Assembly: GCF_002204795.1 (NCBI RefSeq)
Contig: NZ_NIXO01000059.1
Location: 1 to 37,391, forward strand
Reading direction: 5' to 3'
Source: Pseudomonas sp. K2I15
Lineage (GTDB): Bacteria > Pseudomonadota > Gammaproteobacteria > Pseudomonadales > Pseudomonadaceae
DNA length: 37,391 nt
Below, piece after piece: positions 8,432-17,732 of the stretch. The notes beneath the pieces are model-generated. The model ran no database searches. It was given only the letters and a program-made list of their open reading frames with translations, and had not been told where the DNA came from. Each line of letters starts with the position of its first letter. The first letter of the stretch is position 1. The position numbers and the translations under genes are program-made.

Positions 8432-8764
8432 TTAAACCGGCATCTGCATGATGTCTTGATAGGCTTGAACCAGCTTGTTGCGTACCTGGGTCAAGGCCTG
8501 GAATGAAACGCTGGCTTTTTGCGAGGCGACCATCACGTCGGTGAGGTCCACGCCGCTTTTGCCGATCTCGAAGGCGGTCGCCAACTGATTGGAGGCCTGT
8601 TGGGTATCGCTGACTTTGTTGATGGCCTGGCCGAGCATGTCGGCAAAGCTGCTCTGGCCCAATTCCGGCACGGCTTGCGCGGCGGATTTCGGTTGAGCCA
8701 TGGCATCCATTTGCATGGACCGCATATCCAACATCAACCGATTGAACTCAACACCTTGGCTCAT
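8432..8764 (-). CDS. fliE: FliE MS-ring/rod junction protein
   Basis: 110 residues from the ATG at 8764 (MSQGVEFNRLMLDMRSM...), preceded by GAGGAAG at good spacing. A longer open frame begins at 8851, but its extra 29 residues are cysteine/arginine-rich and lie across the sigma54 promoter, so it is not the start. FliE is the first exported substrate and joins the MS ring to the proximal rod. The C-terminal VSFQALTQVRNKLVQAYQDIMQMPV is the family signature. It heads the fliEFGHIJ operon. Confidence 0.95.
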   Translation of the reverse strand: MSQGVEFNRLMLDMRSMQMDAMAQPKSAAQAVPELGQSSFADMLGQAINKVSDTQQASNQLATAFEIGKSGVDLTDVMVASQKASVSFQALTQVRNKLVQAYQDIMQMPV

Positions 8765-8823
8765 GAACTTCCTCTCCGACGACCCGCAATTTTTTGACAC
8801 TACACAGCGATTACAGGGGTGGT

Positions 8824-8839
8824 AGCAACAAGGGTGCCA
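8824..8839 (-). promoter_or_regulatory. Sigma54 promoter of fliE operon
   Basis: On the minus strand the sequence is TGGCACCCTTGTTGCT. It has the -24 GG and -12 GC exactly ten bases apart and matches the TGGCAC-N5-TTGCW consensus. The predicted start is near 8813, about 50 bases before the fliE ATG. In P. aeruginosa this operon is FleQ-dependent. Confidence 0.88.
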
Positions 8840-8893
8840 GCTCCGTGGCAATTCGTAAGAAAAGGCGACTAACCCTGTCGGCTTCGAGAATTT

Positions 8894-10276
8894 TCATGTG
8901 GCGTAGAGGTAGGCTTCCACGTCCATCCCGGCATCACGCATCTGCGCCAGCTTGTAGCGCAAGGTGCGCGGGCTGATGCCCAGGCGCTCGGCGGCCTCTT
9001 TGCGGCGGCCGCGCTCGGCGCGCAGGGTGTCGATGATCATCTGGAATTCGCGGCGGCGCAGGTCGTCGCCCAAGGCACCGGCCGACTCGGCGGCCGCGAC
9101 TTCAACTTGCGGCGCGGCCGCCAGGCTCGGCAGCGGCGCGCTGCCGGTGCCCATGGCCAGGCAGAAGTCCTGGGGCTGGATCAAACCGCCCTGCTGCAAA
9201 ATCAACGCACGCTGGATCGCATTGTCCAGTTCCCGCACGTTGCCGGGCCATGGGTAGCTGATCAGGCAGGCCTGGGCATCGGCCGACAGGCGCGCCTGGG
9301 CATGCTTCATTTTATTGACGTGCTTGCCCAGCAGGCGCTCGGCCAGCGGGATGATGTCTGCCGGGCGCTCGCGCAACGGGCGCCAGGCCAGCGGGAACAC
9401 CGAGAGCCGGTAGAACAGATCTTCACGGAAGCGCCCCGCCGCCACTTCGCCCGCCAGGTCGCGGTTGGTGGTGGCGACCACGCGAATATCCAGTTGGATC
9501 GGCTTGCGCGCGCCCACCCGCTCCACTTCGCGTTCCTGCAACACCCGCAGTAGTTTGGCTTGCAGGCCCAGGGGCATTTCGGAGATTTCGTCGAGCAGGA
9601 TGGTGCCGCCGTCGGCCTGTTCAAACTTACCGGCTTGCGCCGCGATAGCGCCGGTGAACGAGCCTTTTTCATGGCCGAACAAGGTGGCTTCGAGCATGTT
9701 GTCGGGGATCGCCGCGCAGTTGATCGCAATGAACGGCTGGCTGGCGCGATGGGATTGCTGGTGGATGTAGCGCGCCAGTACTTCCTTGCCGGTGCCGGAC
9801 TCGCCGGAAATCAATACGGTGGAATCGCTGCGGGCCACACGGGCGGCCAGCTCCAGCAGTTGCGCACTGGCCGGCTCGAAGGCAATCGGGCCTTCGCCAT
9901 CGGCGGCGCCCAGGGCGCCAAGGGCATGGCGGGCGACCAGTTCGATCAAGGCCTTGGGTTCGAAGGGTTTGACCAGGTAATCCGCAGCGCCCTGGCGCAT
10001 GGCGTCGACGGCGCGCTCCACGGCACCGTGGGCGGTCATCAGCAGCACCGGCAATTGCGGCTGGCGCGCGCGCAACAGGCCGAGCAATTGGTGGCCGTCC
10101 ATGCCCGGCATGTTCACGTCACTGACCACCAGGCTGAAGGACTCCTGCTCCACCGCTTCCAAGGCTTCTTCGGCCGAACCGACCGCCCGGTAGTCATGGC
10201 CCGCCAGCAGCAGCGTATCAGCCAATGCTTCACGCAGGGCGCGATCGTCTTCAACCAATAAAACCTTGATAGCCAT
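8894..10276 (-). CDS. fleR: FleR sigma54-dependent response regulator
   Basis: 460 residues. A receiver has phosphoacceptor Asp53 (VVSDVNMPGMDG). The AAA+ domain carries Walker A GESGTGKE and Walker B LLDEISEM. The sigma54-contacting loop reads GSFTGA in place of GAFTGA, a tolerated variant. A Fis-type helix-turn-helix ends the protein (RRKEAAERLGISPRTLRYKLAQM). It is the partner of FleS and, in P. aeruginosa, activates class III genes (flgBCDE, flgFGHIJKL, filament genes). It starts six bases after the fleS stop and so is cotranscribed. Confidence 0.95.
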   Translation of the reverse strand: MAIKVLLVEDDRALREALADTLLLAGHDYRAVGSAEEALEAVEQESFSLVVSDVNMPGMDGHQLLGLLRARQPQLPVLLMTAHGAVERAVDAMRQGAADYLVKPFEPKALIELVARHALGALGAADGEGPIAFEPASAQLLELAARVARSDSTVLISGESGTGKEVLARYIHQQSHRASQPFIAINCAAIPDNMLEATLFGHEKGSFTGAIAAQAGKFEQADGGTILLDEISEMPLGLQAKLLRVLQEREVERVGARKPIQLDIRVVATTNRDLAGEVAAGRFREDLFYRLSVFPLAWRPLRERPADIIPLAERLLGKHVNKMKHAQARLSADAQACLISYPWPGNVRELDNAIQRALILQQGGLIQPQDFCLAMGTGSAPLPSLAAAPQVEVAAAESAGALGDDLRRREFQMIIDTLRAERGRRKEAAERLGISPRTLRYKLAQMRDAGMDVEAYLYAT

Positions 10277-10282
10277 GACCTT

Positions 10283-11497
10283 TTACTCCGCGCTGACGGC
10301 GCATGAAAACAGCGGCAGCGTGATCAACGCGCACGTGCCGCGACCCAACCGGGAATGCAGCTGCAATTCTCCCTGATGCGCACGGGCGACTGCCTTGACC
10401 ACGGTCAGGCCCAGCCCGGTACCGTTGGTTTTGGTGGTAAAAAAAGGCTCGCCGAGGCGTTGCAGCACCACCGGGTCAATCCCGCTGCCGCTGTCGCTGA
10501 TGCTCAGGCGCAGGGTGTCGCCGCGGCTGTACAGGTGCACTTTGAGCCGCGCCCCGGGGCCACTGGCCTGGGTCGCGTTTTCGATCAGGTTCAGCAGCGC
10601 GCCCACCAGAGTGTCGCGGTTGCATAGCAGCTCGCCGTGATGGCTGTCGCACTGCCAACGGACTGACGCCTCCTGGATATGCGTGGCGGCAGCGGCTTGC
10701 AGGGACTGCATCAACGCGGCCGGTGTGACGCGGTCGGTCAACGGCAATTCACCGCGGGCGAACACCAGCATGTCGCGCACTTGATGCTCCAGCTCATGCA
10801 GGCGCTCCTTGAGGCGACCGGCAAAACGCTGGTGAGTGGCCGTCGGTAATGTTTCATCAGTCAAATGACTGGCGTAAATCAGCGCGGCAGACAACGGCGT
10901 ACGAATCTGATGCGCCAGAGAAGCGACCATCCGCCCCAGCGATGACAAGCGCTCATGGCGTGCCAACTGGTCTTGCAGATGACGGGTTTCGGTCAGGTCG
11001 TTGAGCAACACCAACTGGCCGGGCTCGGCATCCAGCGATCGAGTGGCGATGGACAGGCGACGCCCGTCCTTGAGGGAGATTTCGTGGCCGTCGTCTTCTC
11101 GCGGCGCAAAGCAGCGGGTGATGACCTCGCGCCACAGCTCGCCTTCCAGCGGCAGGCCAAGCATGTCGCAGGCTGCCGGGTTGGCTTCGCGCACGCGGCC
11201 CTGGTCATCGATGACGATCACGCCACCGGGCAACAAGTCGAGGAGGTTTTGCAGACGGTTGGCCAGGCGCTCTTTCTCGGCCAGCTCTTCCATGCGCTGG
11301 GCACTGACCACCGCCAACTCGCCTTTGAGCTCGGATACCCGGGCTTCCAACAGGCTGTAGGAGTCAGTCAACTGGCTCGACATCTGGTTGAACAGGGAAA
11401 ATGCCTGCTCAAGCCCGAGGCGGCTGATTTGCTCTACGGAGGGGGCAGGCCCCTGAGTGTCAGGGACCGAAGATAGTTGGGCGGCGTGGGGCATCAT
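10283..11497 (-). CDS. fleS: FleS sensor histidine kinase
   Basis: 404 residues with no transmembrane segment, so a cytosolic sensor. Order: an N-terminal helical region, a PAS domain (about 80-170, LLPGGVIVIDDQGRVREANPAA), HisKA with His196 (ASLAHQIRTPLSAAL) and HATPase (NLIENATQA, SDSGSGID, TNGTGLGLTVVK). The signal is thought to be assembly-state related, but the sequence does not show it. GAGAGA before the two adjacent ATGs (11497 and 11494) suits either. It is transcribed from its own sigma54 promoter. Confidence 0.94.
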   Translation of the reverse strand: MMPHAAQLSSVPDTQGPAPSVEQISRLGLEQAFSLFNQMSSQLTDSYSLLEARVSELKGELAVVSAQRMEELAEKERLANRLQNLLDLLPGGVIVIDDQGRVREANPAACDMLGLPLEGELWREVITRCFAPREDDGHEISLKDGRRLSIATRSLDAEPGQLVLLNDLTETRHLQDQLARHERLSSLGRMVASLAHQIRTPLSAALIYASHLTDETLPTATHQRFAGRLKERLHELEHQVRDMLVFARGELPLTDRVTPAALMQSLQAAAATHIQEASVRWQCDSHHGELLCNRDTLVGALLNLIENATQASGPGARLKVHLYSRGDTLRLSISDSGSGIDPVVLQRLGEPFFTTKTNGTGLGLTVVKAVARAHQGELQLHSRLGRGTCALITLPLFSCAVSAE

Positions 11498-11546
11498 GCT
11501 CTCTCGCTGGCTGACCGTCAGTTAAACGGAACGTTGCGAGTGCTGT

Positions 11547-11562
11547 AGCAATACCCGTGCCT
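11547..11562 (-). promoter_or_regulatory. Sigma54 promoter of fleSR
   Basis: The minus strand reads AGGCACGGGTATTGCT, with GG-N10-GC spacing correct and only the first base off consensus. The predicted start lies about 40 bases upstream of the fleS ATG. FleQ is the expected activator, from work in P. aeruginosa. Its -24 end touches the T-tract of the fleQ terminator. Confidence 0.85.
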
Positions 11563-11590
11563 AAAAAAAACCGCTGATTAATCAGCGGTT
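11563..11590 (-). terminator. Intrinsic terminator of fleQ
   Basis: The perfect 22-base palindrome AACCGCTGATTAATCAGCGGTT (11569-11590) begins 13 bases past the fleQ stop. On the minus strand it is followed by eight Ts (11563-11570). It should end fleQ transcription right before the fleSR promoter. Confidence 0.9.
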
Positions 11591-11603
11591 TGAAAAACAG
11601 GCG

Positions 11604-13079
<1,476 letters not shown>

Positions 13080-13135
13080 GCAATAGCAACTTCCCTAGTA
13101 AAACTCTAATGCCCTCGAGTTGGGGCAATCTAGAT

Positions 13136-13163
13136 AGCTGTAGGCATTTTCTGCGCTACAGCT
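13136..13163. promoter_or_regulatory. Dyad in fleQ upstream region
   Basis: AGCTGTAG (13136-13143) and CTACAGCT (13156-13163) are perfect 8-base arms separated by 12 bases, starting 56 bases upstream of the fleQ ATG. The 171-base gap between fleQ and fliT shows no GG-N10-GC sigma54 motif and no clear fliT terminator. The dyad may be an operator or a leader hairpin of fleQ mRNA. No known Pseudomonas consensus fits. Confidence 0.45.
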
Positions 13164-13250
13164 TTCTGACGTCTGAAAATAGCACTAGTTAAGTCAAAAA
13201 TATGTGCACGGTCAAATTAATGACGCGCTTTGTTCGGATTAACTGAGCCT

Positions 13251-13547
13251 TCAGCCGAACAGATGGTAAACCTTTGACGCACTTTCCGCTCGGTTGATCT
13301 GCGACATCTCTTCGAAAATCGCCTGACGCTCCCCGGTTGTCACCTCAAGCAACTGCTGATACACCGCCAGCAAACTCTCCAGTTTTTCCCGCAGGGCATC
13401 CTCGTCCACCGGCGCATTGTTCAGCGCCTCATCGATCACTGCACGACACCCCAGGTCCAGTTCGCCAATAGCGTCCCAGTTACGCGCGGCCAATGCGTCC
13501 ATCAAGGCTTCGCGGGTCTCGTCAATCCGTTGCAGGGCGTGACTCAT
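13251..13547 (-). CDS. fliT: FliT-like flagellar chaperone
   Basis: 98 residues, all-helical, rich in Ala/Leu/Glu, with no hydrophobic segment. Size, helical content and place directly after fliS match FliT, the export chaperone of the cap protein FliD. Primary sequence conservation in this family is low, so the call is mostly positional. GAGGAAG precedes the ATG at 13547. It begins 24 bases after the fliS stop and ends the fliC-flaG-fliD-fliS-fliT series. Confidence 0.75.
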   Translation of the reverse strand: MSHALQRIDETREALMDALAARNWDAIGELDLGCRAVIDEALNNAPVDEDALREKLESLLAVYQQLLEVTTGERQAIFEEMSQINRAESASKVYHLFG

Positions 13548-13571
13548 AACATCTTCCTCAGGCCAGCAGGC

Positions 13572-13961
13572 CTACAGTGTTGCAATACCGTCCCAGCCTT
13601 CCTTGAGCGTGATCATCAGGCCGGCTACTTCGTCGATCATCGCGACATCGCTCTTGGTATTGGCTTCGAGCAAACGCGTGGTCATGTAGGCGTACAGGTT
13701 ATCCAATTGCTGCAAGGCGGCCGGATCATCGGTTTTTTCCGGATTCAGGCCGTCACGCAAACCAATCAAGATATCAATCGCCTTGCCCAGCAACAGGCCC
13801 TTTTGCGCGATATCACCACGAGCCATGGCGCCCTTGGCCTGGGCCATGCGATCCAGCGCGCCTTCCATCAGCATTTGAACCAGACGGTGCGGGCTGGCCT
13901 CGGAGACCTGGGCATGGGAATTGACCTTCTGGTATTGGCGAAGGGCTCTCATGGGATTCAT
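13572..13961 (-). CDS. fliS: FliS flagellin export chaperone
   Basis: 129 residues forming the typical FliS four/five-helix bundle (ALRQYQKVNSHAQVSEASPHRLVQMLMEGALDRMAQAKGAM). It binds the C-terminal D0 helix of flagellin, preventing premature polymerisation in the cytoplasm. The first ATG is preferred (MNPMRAL): GAGG lies about seven bases upstream. The gap of 143 bases to fliD contains a GC hairpin, with AGGTCGC (14056-14062) pairing with GCGACCT (14089-14095), without a T-run. It may be an mRNA processing or attenuation structure. Confidence 0.95.
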   Translation of the reverse strand: MNPMRALRQYQKVNSHAQVSEASPHRLVQMLMEGALDRMAQAKGAMARGDIAQKGLLLGKAIDILIGLRDGLNPEKTDDPAALQQLDNLYAYMTTRLLEANTKSDVAMIDEVAGLMITLKEGWDGIATL

Positions 13962-14104
13962 GTTTCTACCTCGTGACAGGCAACAGCTAAAAAGAATGGG
14001 CTCTGACTATTATGTCGACGGCGTTGCAAAAAACTTTAAGCCGGCGGTCTGCTGAAGGTCGCGCCCGATGATGCATTCGCGGCACCGGGCGACCTCATCG
14101 AGGA

Positions 14105-15502
14105 TCAAGTGGTCTTGGGATTGTTCAGCGCATCGAGCGTGGTCATTACGCTGGAACGTTGAGCGGTGAGCTGCGCCACCAGGCTGTTCATCGTGGTGTA
14201 CTTGGCGGTCAGGCTCGTCTTCAGGGCAGCCATGCGCGCGGTCAGGGTGTCCTGCTGGTTTTGCAGGTCCTTGAGGTTCGCCGACAGTGTCGAAGAACGC
14301 GTGGCCAGGACCCCGGTGTTGGTTATCGCATAGCTGTCGGTCGCGGTTTTCATACGCGCCAGCAGGCCATTGTCACCGTTGAAAATGCCGCCGATATCGG
14401 TGGGATTGGTCAAGATGGCCGCATTGAACAGCTTGTCGTCAATGCTCAGCTTGCCGGTTGTCTGGTCAGTGTTCACACCAAATTGGGCCAGGGACTTCAA
14501 CGTGCCAGAACCCGCCAAGGCGTTCAGTTGAGTCCGCAAAGCGGTCTGCAGGCCGCGCATGGTGGAATCGCCCGTCAGGGCAGCAGCCGTAGTGGAACCA
14601 TCCGCATTGGTGGTGACGGCGGTCTCAGTGTTCATCGCGGTGATCAAGGCGTTGTAGGTGTCAACAAAACCCTTTACCGAACTCTTGAGGGTGTCGGTGC
14701 TACGCGTGACGCTGATGGTCGAGGCTGTCCGATTGGCGTCTCCTGTCTGCCCCGTAGGCAAAGGCGACACGGCAGTCAACTTGATACTCACGCCACTGAT
14801 CGCGTCAGTCAGGGTATTGCTCTTGGATTCCTGTGCGGTACCGTCAATGGTGTATTTCGCATTTACCGGTGGGCCGTTGACGACCGTAGTGCCGGTTTCC
14901 AGGCCGGTATTACCGCCAAGGGTAATGTCCGTACCGGCACCCGTATTGGACGACGTCACGACCAGGCGCGAACCGGTGGAGTCAGTCAGGATGTTGGCAC
15001 TCAGGCCTGCGCTGCTGTATTGCGAGTTGATCGAGTCACGCACTTGCTGCAACGTCGCGCCCGGCGCAACGCTGACACCATAGCTCTGGCCTGACTGGGA
15101 AATCTCCAGGGTCGTTGCGGTAGAGCCTTTATTGACGACGCTACTCGTCCCTCCCGCGAACGTCTTGGTAGCAATCTTCGAGGCAGTTGCCAATTGAGTG
15201 ACCACCAACTGGTAGCTACCGGCAGAAGCACCCGCACCCAAGGTGACACTGGACACGGTGGTATCCGAGGTCGCCGCCGTCAGGCCACCGATACTGGCGT
15301 CCTTGGCCATGTTGTCCATGGCGCCGCGAAACGCGTCGAGTGCCGCCTGAATCTTGCCAATCGAGGACAACTGAGCGGTCTGCGTCTGCGTTTGCTTGTT
15401 GATCTGCGACTGCTTGGGCGCCTGCTCAGCGTTCACCAAGGCCGTAACGATAGACTGGGTGTCAATGCCCGTGACCGGGCCGCTGACGGATATATCACCC
15501 AT
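14105..15502 (-). CDS. fliD: FliD filament cap protein (HAP2)
   Basis: 465 residues from the ATG at 15502 (MGDISVSGPVTGIDTQSIVTALVNAEQAPK), preceded by AGGAG seven bases away. The frame extends to 15553 but that adds an arginine-rich tail unlike any FliD. The conserved N-terminal GIDTQSIV segment and the C-terminal helices (LKDLQNQQDTLTARMAALKTSLTAKYTTMNSLVAQL) make the D0-D1 stalk. The Thr/Ser/Gly-rich middle forms the exposed plate domains, which are variable and involved in adhesion in other species. It acts at the filament tip to fold incoming flagellin. Confidence 0.96.
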   Translation of the reverse strand: MGDISVSGPVTGIDTQSIVTALVNAEQAPKQSQINKQTQTQTAQLSSIGKIQAALDAFRGAMDNMAKDASIGGLTAATSDTTVSSVTLGAGASAGSYQLVVTQLATASKIATKTFAGGTSSVVNKGSTATTLEISQSGQSYGVSVAPGATLQQVRDSINSQYSSAGLSANILTDSTGSRLVVTSSNTGAGTDITLGGNTGLETGTTVVNGPPVNAKYTIDGTAQESKSNTLTDAISGVSIKLTAVSPLPTGQTGDANRTASTISVTRSTDTLKSSVKGFVDTYNALITAMNTETAVTTNADGSTTAAALTGDSTMRGLQTALRTQLNALAGSGTLKSLAQFGVNTDQTTGKLSIDDKLFNAAILTNPTDIGGIFNGDNGLLARMKTATDSYAITNTGVLATRSSTLSANLKDLQNQQDTLTARMAALKTSLTAKYTTMNSLVAQLTAQRSSVMTTLDALNNPKTT

Positions 15503-15582
15503 GATGTTTCTCCTGATACGGGGCTGGCGCTTTCTTGACGGACGGCGCCTCAAGCAGCTACAGCAACAAAATTCATGCCAGC

Positions 15583-15945
15583 TCAGACTTTGGCGTCAAA
15601 CAACAAGCTACTGGCGTCGTGAAGGCTTTGTGCGAGTTTCAATGCAGTTTCCGAAGGGATCTGGCGAATGACTTCGCCGCTTTCGGTCGCAATGACTTTG
15701 ACCACCACCTGATGGGTGGAGTCATCAATGGAAAAATCCAGTTTGCGCTGGGCAGCCTGGACGAATTCGCGAATATCCTTGACGGCCTTTTCCAGCTCGT
15801 CCGGTTTTACTTCCTGCTTGGGTTTTACCGCTGCAGCCGCTGCATCAACCTTGGGGGTCTGCGGGTCGGCAGTCACAGGAGCAGGTGCACTCTGTGGCGC
15901 TGGGGCAGCAGGATAAGACAGGTTCAACTTGACGCTCATGTCCAT
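15583..15945 (-). CDS. flaG: FlaG flagellar protein
   Basis: 120 residues from the ATG at 15945 (MDMSVKLNLSYPAAPAP...), chosen because GAGGAG lies seven bases upstream. Two upstream in-frame ATGs (15963, 15960) lie beyond that site. An Ala/Pro/Lys-rich N-terminal half is followed by the FlaG domain (LDFSIDDSTHQVVVKVIATESGEVIRQIPSETALKLAQSL). FlaG homologues between fliC and fliD affect filament length in Pseudomonas and Vibrio. The exact role is unsettled. The fliC terminator lies in the 75 bases upstream, so flaG probably depends on read-through or an unseen promoter. Confidence 0.92.
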   Translation of the reverse strand: MDMSVKLNLSYPAAPAPQSAPAPVTADPQTPKVDAAAAAVKPKQEVKPDELEKAVKDIREFVQAAQRKLDFSIDDSTHQVVVKVIATESGEVIRQIPSETALKLAQSLHDASSLLFDAKV

Positions 15946-15966
15946 GTCCAATCTCCTCATCACGCA

Positions 15967-15996
15967 AAAGACAAAAGGGCACGTAAACGCGCCCTT
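15967..15996 (-). terminator. Terminator after fliC
   Basis: The minus strand has AAGGGC (15991-15996) pairing with GCCCTT (15975-15980). The stem continues through an inner CGT/ACG and is followed by TTTGTCTTTTG. It lies about 25 bases past the fliC stop. The tract is imperfect, so partial read-through into flaG is plausible. Confidence 0.65.
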
Positions 15997-16020
15997 CCGT
16001 CATTTATCTACCGATGGCTA

Positions 16021-17466
16021 TTACTGAAGCAGCTTCAGTACAGCGGAAGGCAGTTGGTTGGCCTGGGACAGGATCGCAGTAGAAGCCTGTTGCAGGGTTT
16101 GTTGCTTGGTCAACTGAGCAGTTTCAGCAGCGTAGTCAACGTCCTGGATCTGACCGCGAGCGGCCGTGGAGTTGTCCGAGATGCTCTGCAGGTTGGCAAC
16201 GGTGTTGTCGAAACGGTTTTGTACAGCACCGAGGCCAGCGCGCTGGGAGTCGATGTCCGAGATCGCCTGAGTGATCACGTCGATCGAGTTCTGTGCGTTG
16301 GAAGCAGTGGTGATGTCGGTGTTGTTGACGGTGGTTTTGGTGGAGTTGGCAGCGGTTGCAGCACCGGCTGCGAACACACCAGCAACACCAGCGCCGCTCA
16401 GCGAGTAGCTGCTGCTGGAGTTCAGCGAAACAGCACCGGTAGCCACGAGTGCGCCAGCGGTCAGAGCAGCAGCAGTGCCGAAGGCGCCGGTACCATCTTT
16501 GGTAGCAACCGAGATACCAGCAGCACCAGCATCGCCAGCGTTGAAGGTCAGGTTCTCACCGGTGTCGGACTTAACCGACAGGGCGTTGGTGGACGAATCG
16601 TAGTTAACGCTGATGCCCAGTTTGGCAGCGTTGGACTTCAGTTGGTCAGCCAGGTCAGCAGTGCTGGTCACGCCAGTGAACTGGACCGCAGTGCCGCTAC
16701 CGACTTGCAGGGTGAAGTTGGCGTTGGCAGGAGTAGCGGCAGCAATGGTAGCGGAGTTCACAGTGAACTGAGCTTCAGTGCTGGCAGTAGCAGCCAGGCC
16801 ACCGACGGCGCCGTTCATTTGAGCGGCAATAGCTTTGGCCGAAGCACCGGCAGCCAGCGTTACTGTAGTGGCCTGGCCGCTACCGGTAACGGTGACAGCA
16901 CCACCAGCAATACCGGTTGCGCTTGGAGTCAGGGCTTGGGTTTTCAGCTGCTGCGAACCAATGTTGTTGGCTGCAACGTTGCCGATGGTCATGTCGATAG
17001 TCTGGTTGGCGTTAGCGCCGACCTGGAACGAAGTAGTACCGAAAGAACCGTCCAGCAGGTTCTTGCCACCGAAGGTGGTGGTGGTAGCAATACGGGTCAA
17101 TTCAGCAGTCAGCGCTGCGTATTGAGCCTGGTTCGACTTACGGTCTTCAGCGCTTGGCGAGCCGTTGGCGGATTGCAGAGCCAGGGTACGCATGCTTTGC
17201 AGGATGTTGGTGGACTGCTGCATTGCGCCTTCAGCGGTCTGAGCAATCGAGCTGCCGTCGTTGGCGTTTTTGATCGCAACGCCCAGGCCGTTGATTTGGC
17301 TGGTCAGACGGTTGGAGATTTGCAGGCCGGCCGCATCGTCTTTGGCGCTGTTGATACGCAGGCCGGAGGACAGGCGCTGCATGGAAGTTTGCAGGGCGCT
17401 GGAAGCCTTGTTCAGGTTGTTCTGAACGTTCAACGAAGCAAGGTTGGTGTTTACTGTTAATGCCAT
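16021..17466 (-). CDS. fliC: FliC flagellin
   Basis: 481 residues. Conserved D0/D1 helices are at both ends (MALTVNTNLASLNVQNNLNK; the C-terminus reads QASTAILSQANQLPSAVLKLLQ). The middle (about 180-380) is rich in Ala, Gly, Ser and Thr and is the variable surface domain. Residues 30-51 are the flg22 region recognised by plant FLS2. They differ from the P. aeruginosa peptide by Ser34 for Thr, Leu36 for Ser and Ser51 for Ala. LQSMRTLA at 89-96 sits at the TLR5 site. No signal peptide is present, as expected for type III export. GAGGAT precedes the ATG. It is the only flagellin gene in the window. Confidence 0.98.
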   Translation of the reverse strand: MALTVNTNLASLNVQNNLNKASSALQTSMQRLSSGLRINSAKDDAAGLQISNRLTSQINGLGVAIKNANDGSSIAQTAEGAMQQSTNILQSMRTLALQSANGSPSAEDRKSNQAQYAALTAELTRIATTTTFGGKNLLDGSFGTTSFQVGANANQTIDMTIGNVAANNIGSQQLKTQALTPSATGIAGGAVTVTGSGQATTVTLAAGASAKAIAAQMNGAVGGLAATASTEAQFTVNSATIAAATPANANFTLQVGSGTAVQFTGVTSTADLADQLKSNAAKLGISVNYDSSTNALSVKSDTGENLTFNAGDAGAAGISVATKDGTGAFGTAAALTAGALVATGAVSLNSSSSYSLSGAGVAGVFAAGAATAANSTKTTVNNTDITTASNAQNSIDVITQAISDIDSQRAGLGAVQNRFDNTVANLQSISDNSTAARGQIQDVDYAAETAQLTKQQTLQQASTAILSQANQLPSAVLKLLQ

Positions 17467-17546
17467 GACGAAATCCTCGTGGGTTGTTTACTGCGGCTTC
17501 CGGCCCTGGCAACCGCCGGGTGTGGCCTAGAGAACCTTCGTAATAG

Positions 17547-17573
17547 TTATCGTCGTGAATGCAGGTTGCTTGA
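17547..17573 (-). promoter_or_regulatory. FliA (sigma28) promoter of fliC
   Basis: On the minus strand TCAAG (17569-17573) is followed after 14 bases by GACGATAA (17547-17554). This differs by one base from the GCCGATAA consensus. Two A-tracts lie immediately upstream (17578-17583 and 17586-17593). The predicted start is about 75 bases before the fliC ATG. Confidence 0.85.
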
Positions 17574-17643
17574 GGACTTTTTTGATTTTTTTTACTAGCA
17601 CCGTGCCACCCCTTGTAATTCAAGCATTTACGATAGCCTAAAC

Positions 17644-17659
17644 CCCAGCAATTGCTGGG
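17644..17659. repeat. Palindrome CCCAGCAATTGCTGGG
   Basis: A perfect 16-base palindrome between the KAS III terminator and the fliC promoter. It is followed by only three Ts on the plus strand and by GGTTT on the minus strand. It could be a secondary terminator or an operator for fliC, and I cannot decide which. Confidence 0.45.
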
Positions 17660-17674
17660 TTTCTGGCGCCAAAT

Positions 17675-17713
17675 AAAAAACGCCCATGATCTTTCGATCA
17701 TGGGCGTTTTTTT
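17675..17713. terminator. Bidirectional intrinsic terminator
   Basis: The 11-base stem CGCCCATGATC/GATCATGGGCG (17681-17691 with 17696-17706) has a TTTC loop, with A-rich sequence on the left and seven Ts on the right. It ends the KAS III-like gene on the minus strand, 20-odd bases past its stop, and isolates fliC from it. Confidence 0.93.
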
Positions 17714-17732
17714 GTGCAGCGCCTTTAAAGCA

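Noticed and set aside
8765..8851. Longer start for fliE
   Set aside because: The extension is Cys/Arg-rich and overlaps the sigma54 promoter. The ATG at 8764 has a strong ribosome site and the family N-terminus.
13136..13163. LexA box at the fleQ upstream dyad
   Set aside because: The CTGT to ACAG spacing is 16, not the 8 of the LexA consensus.
17594..17608. TGGCACG -24-like sigma54 motif upstream of fliC
   Set aside because: The matching -12 position reads GT, not GC, and the rest of TTGCW is absent. The FliA promoter nearby explains fliC expression.
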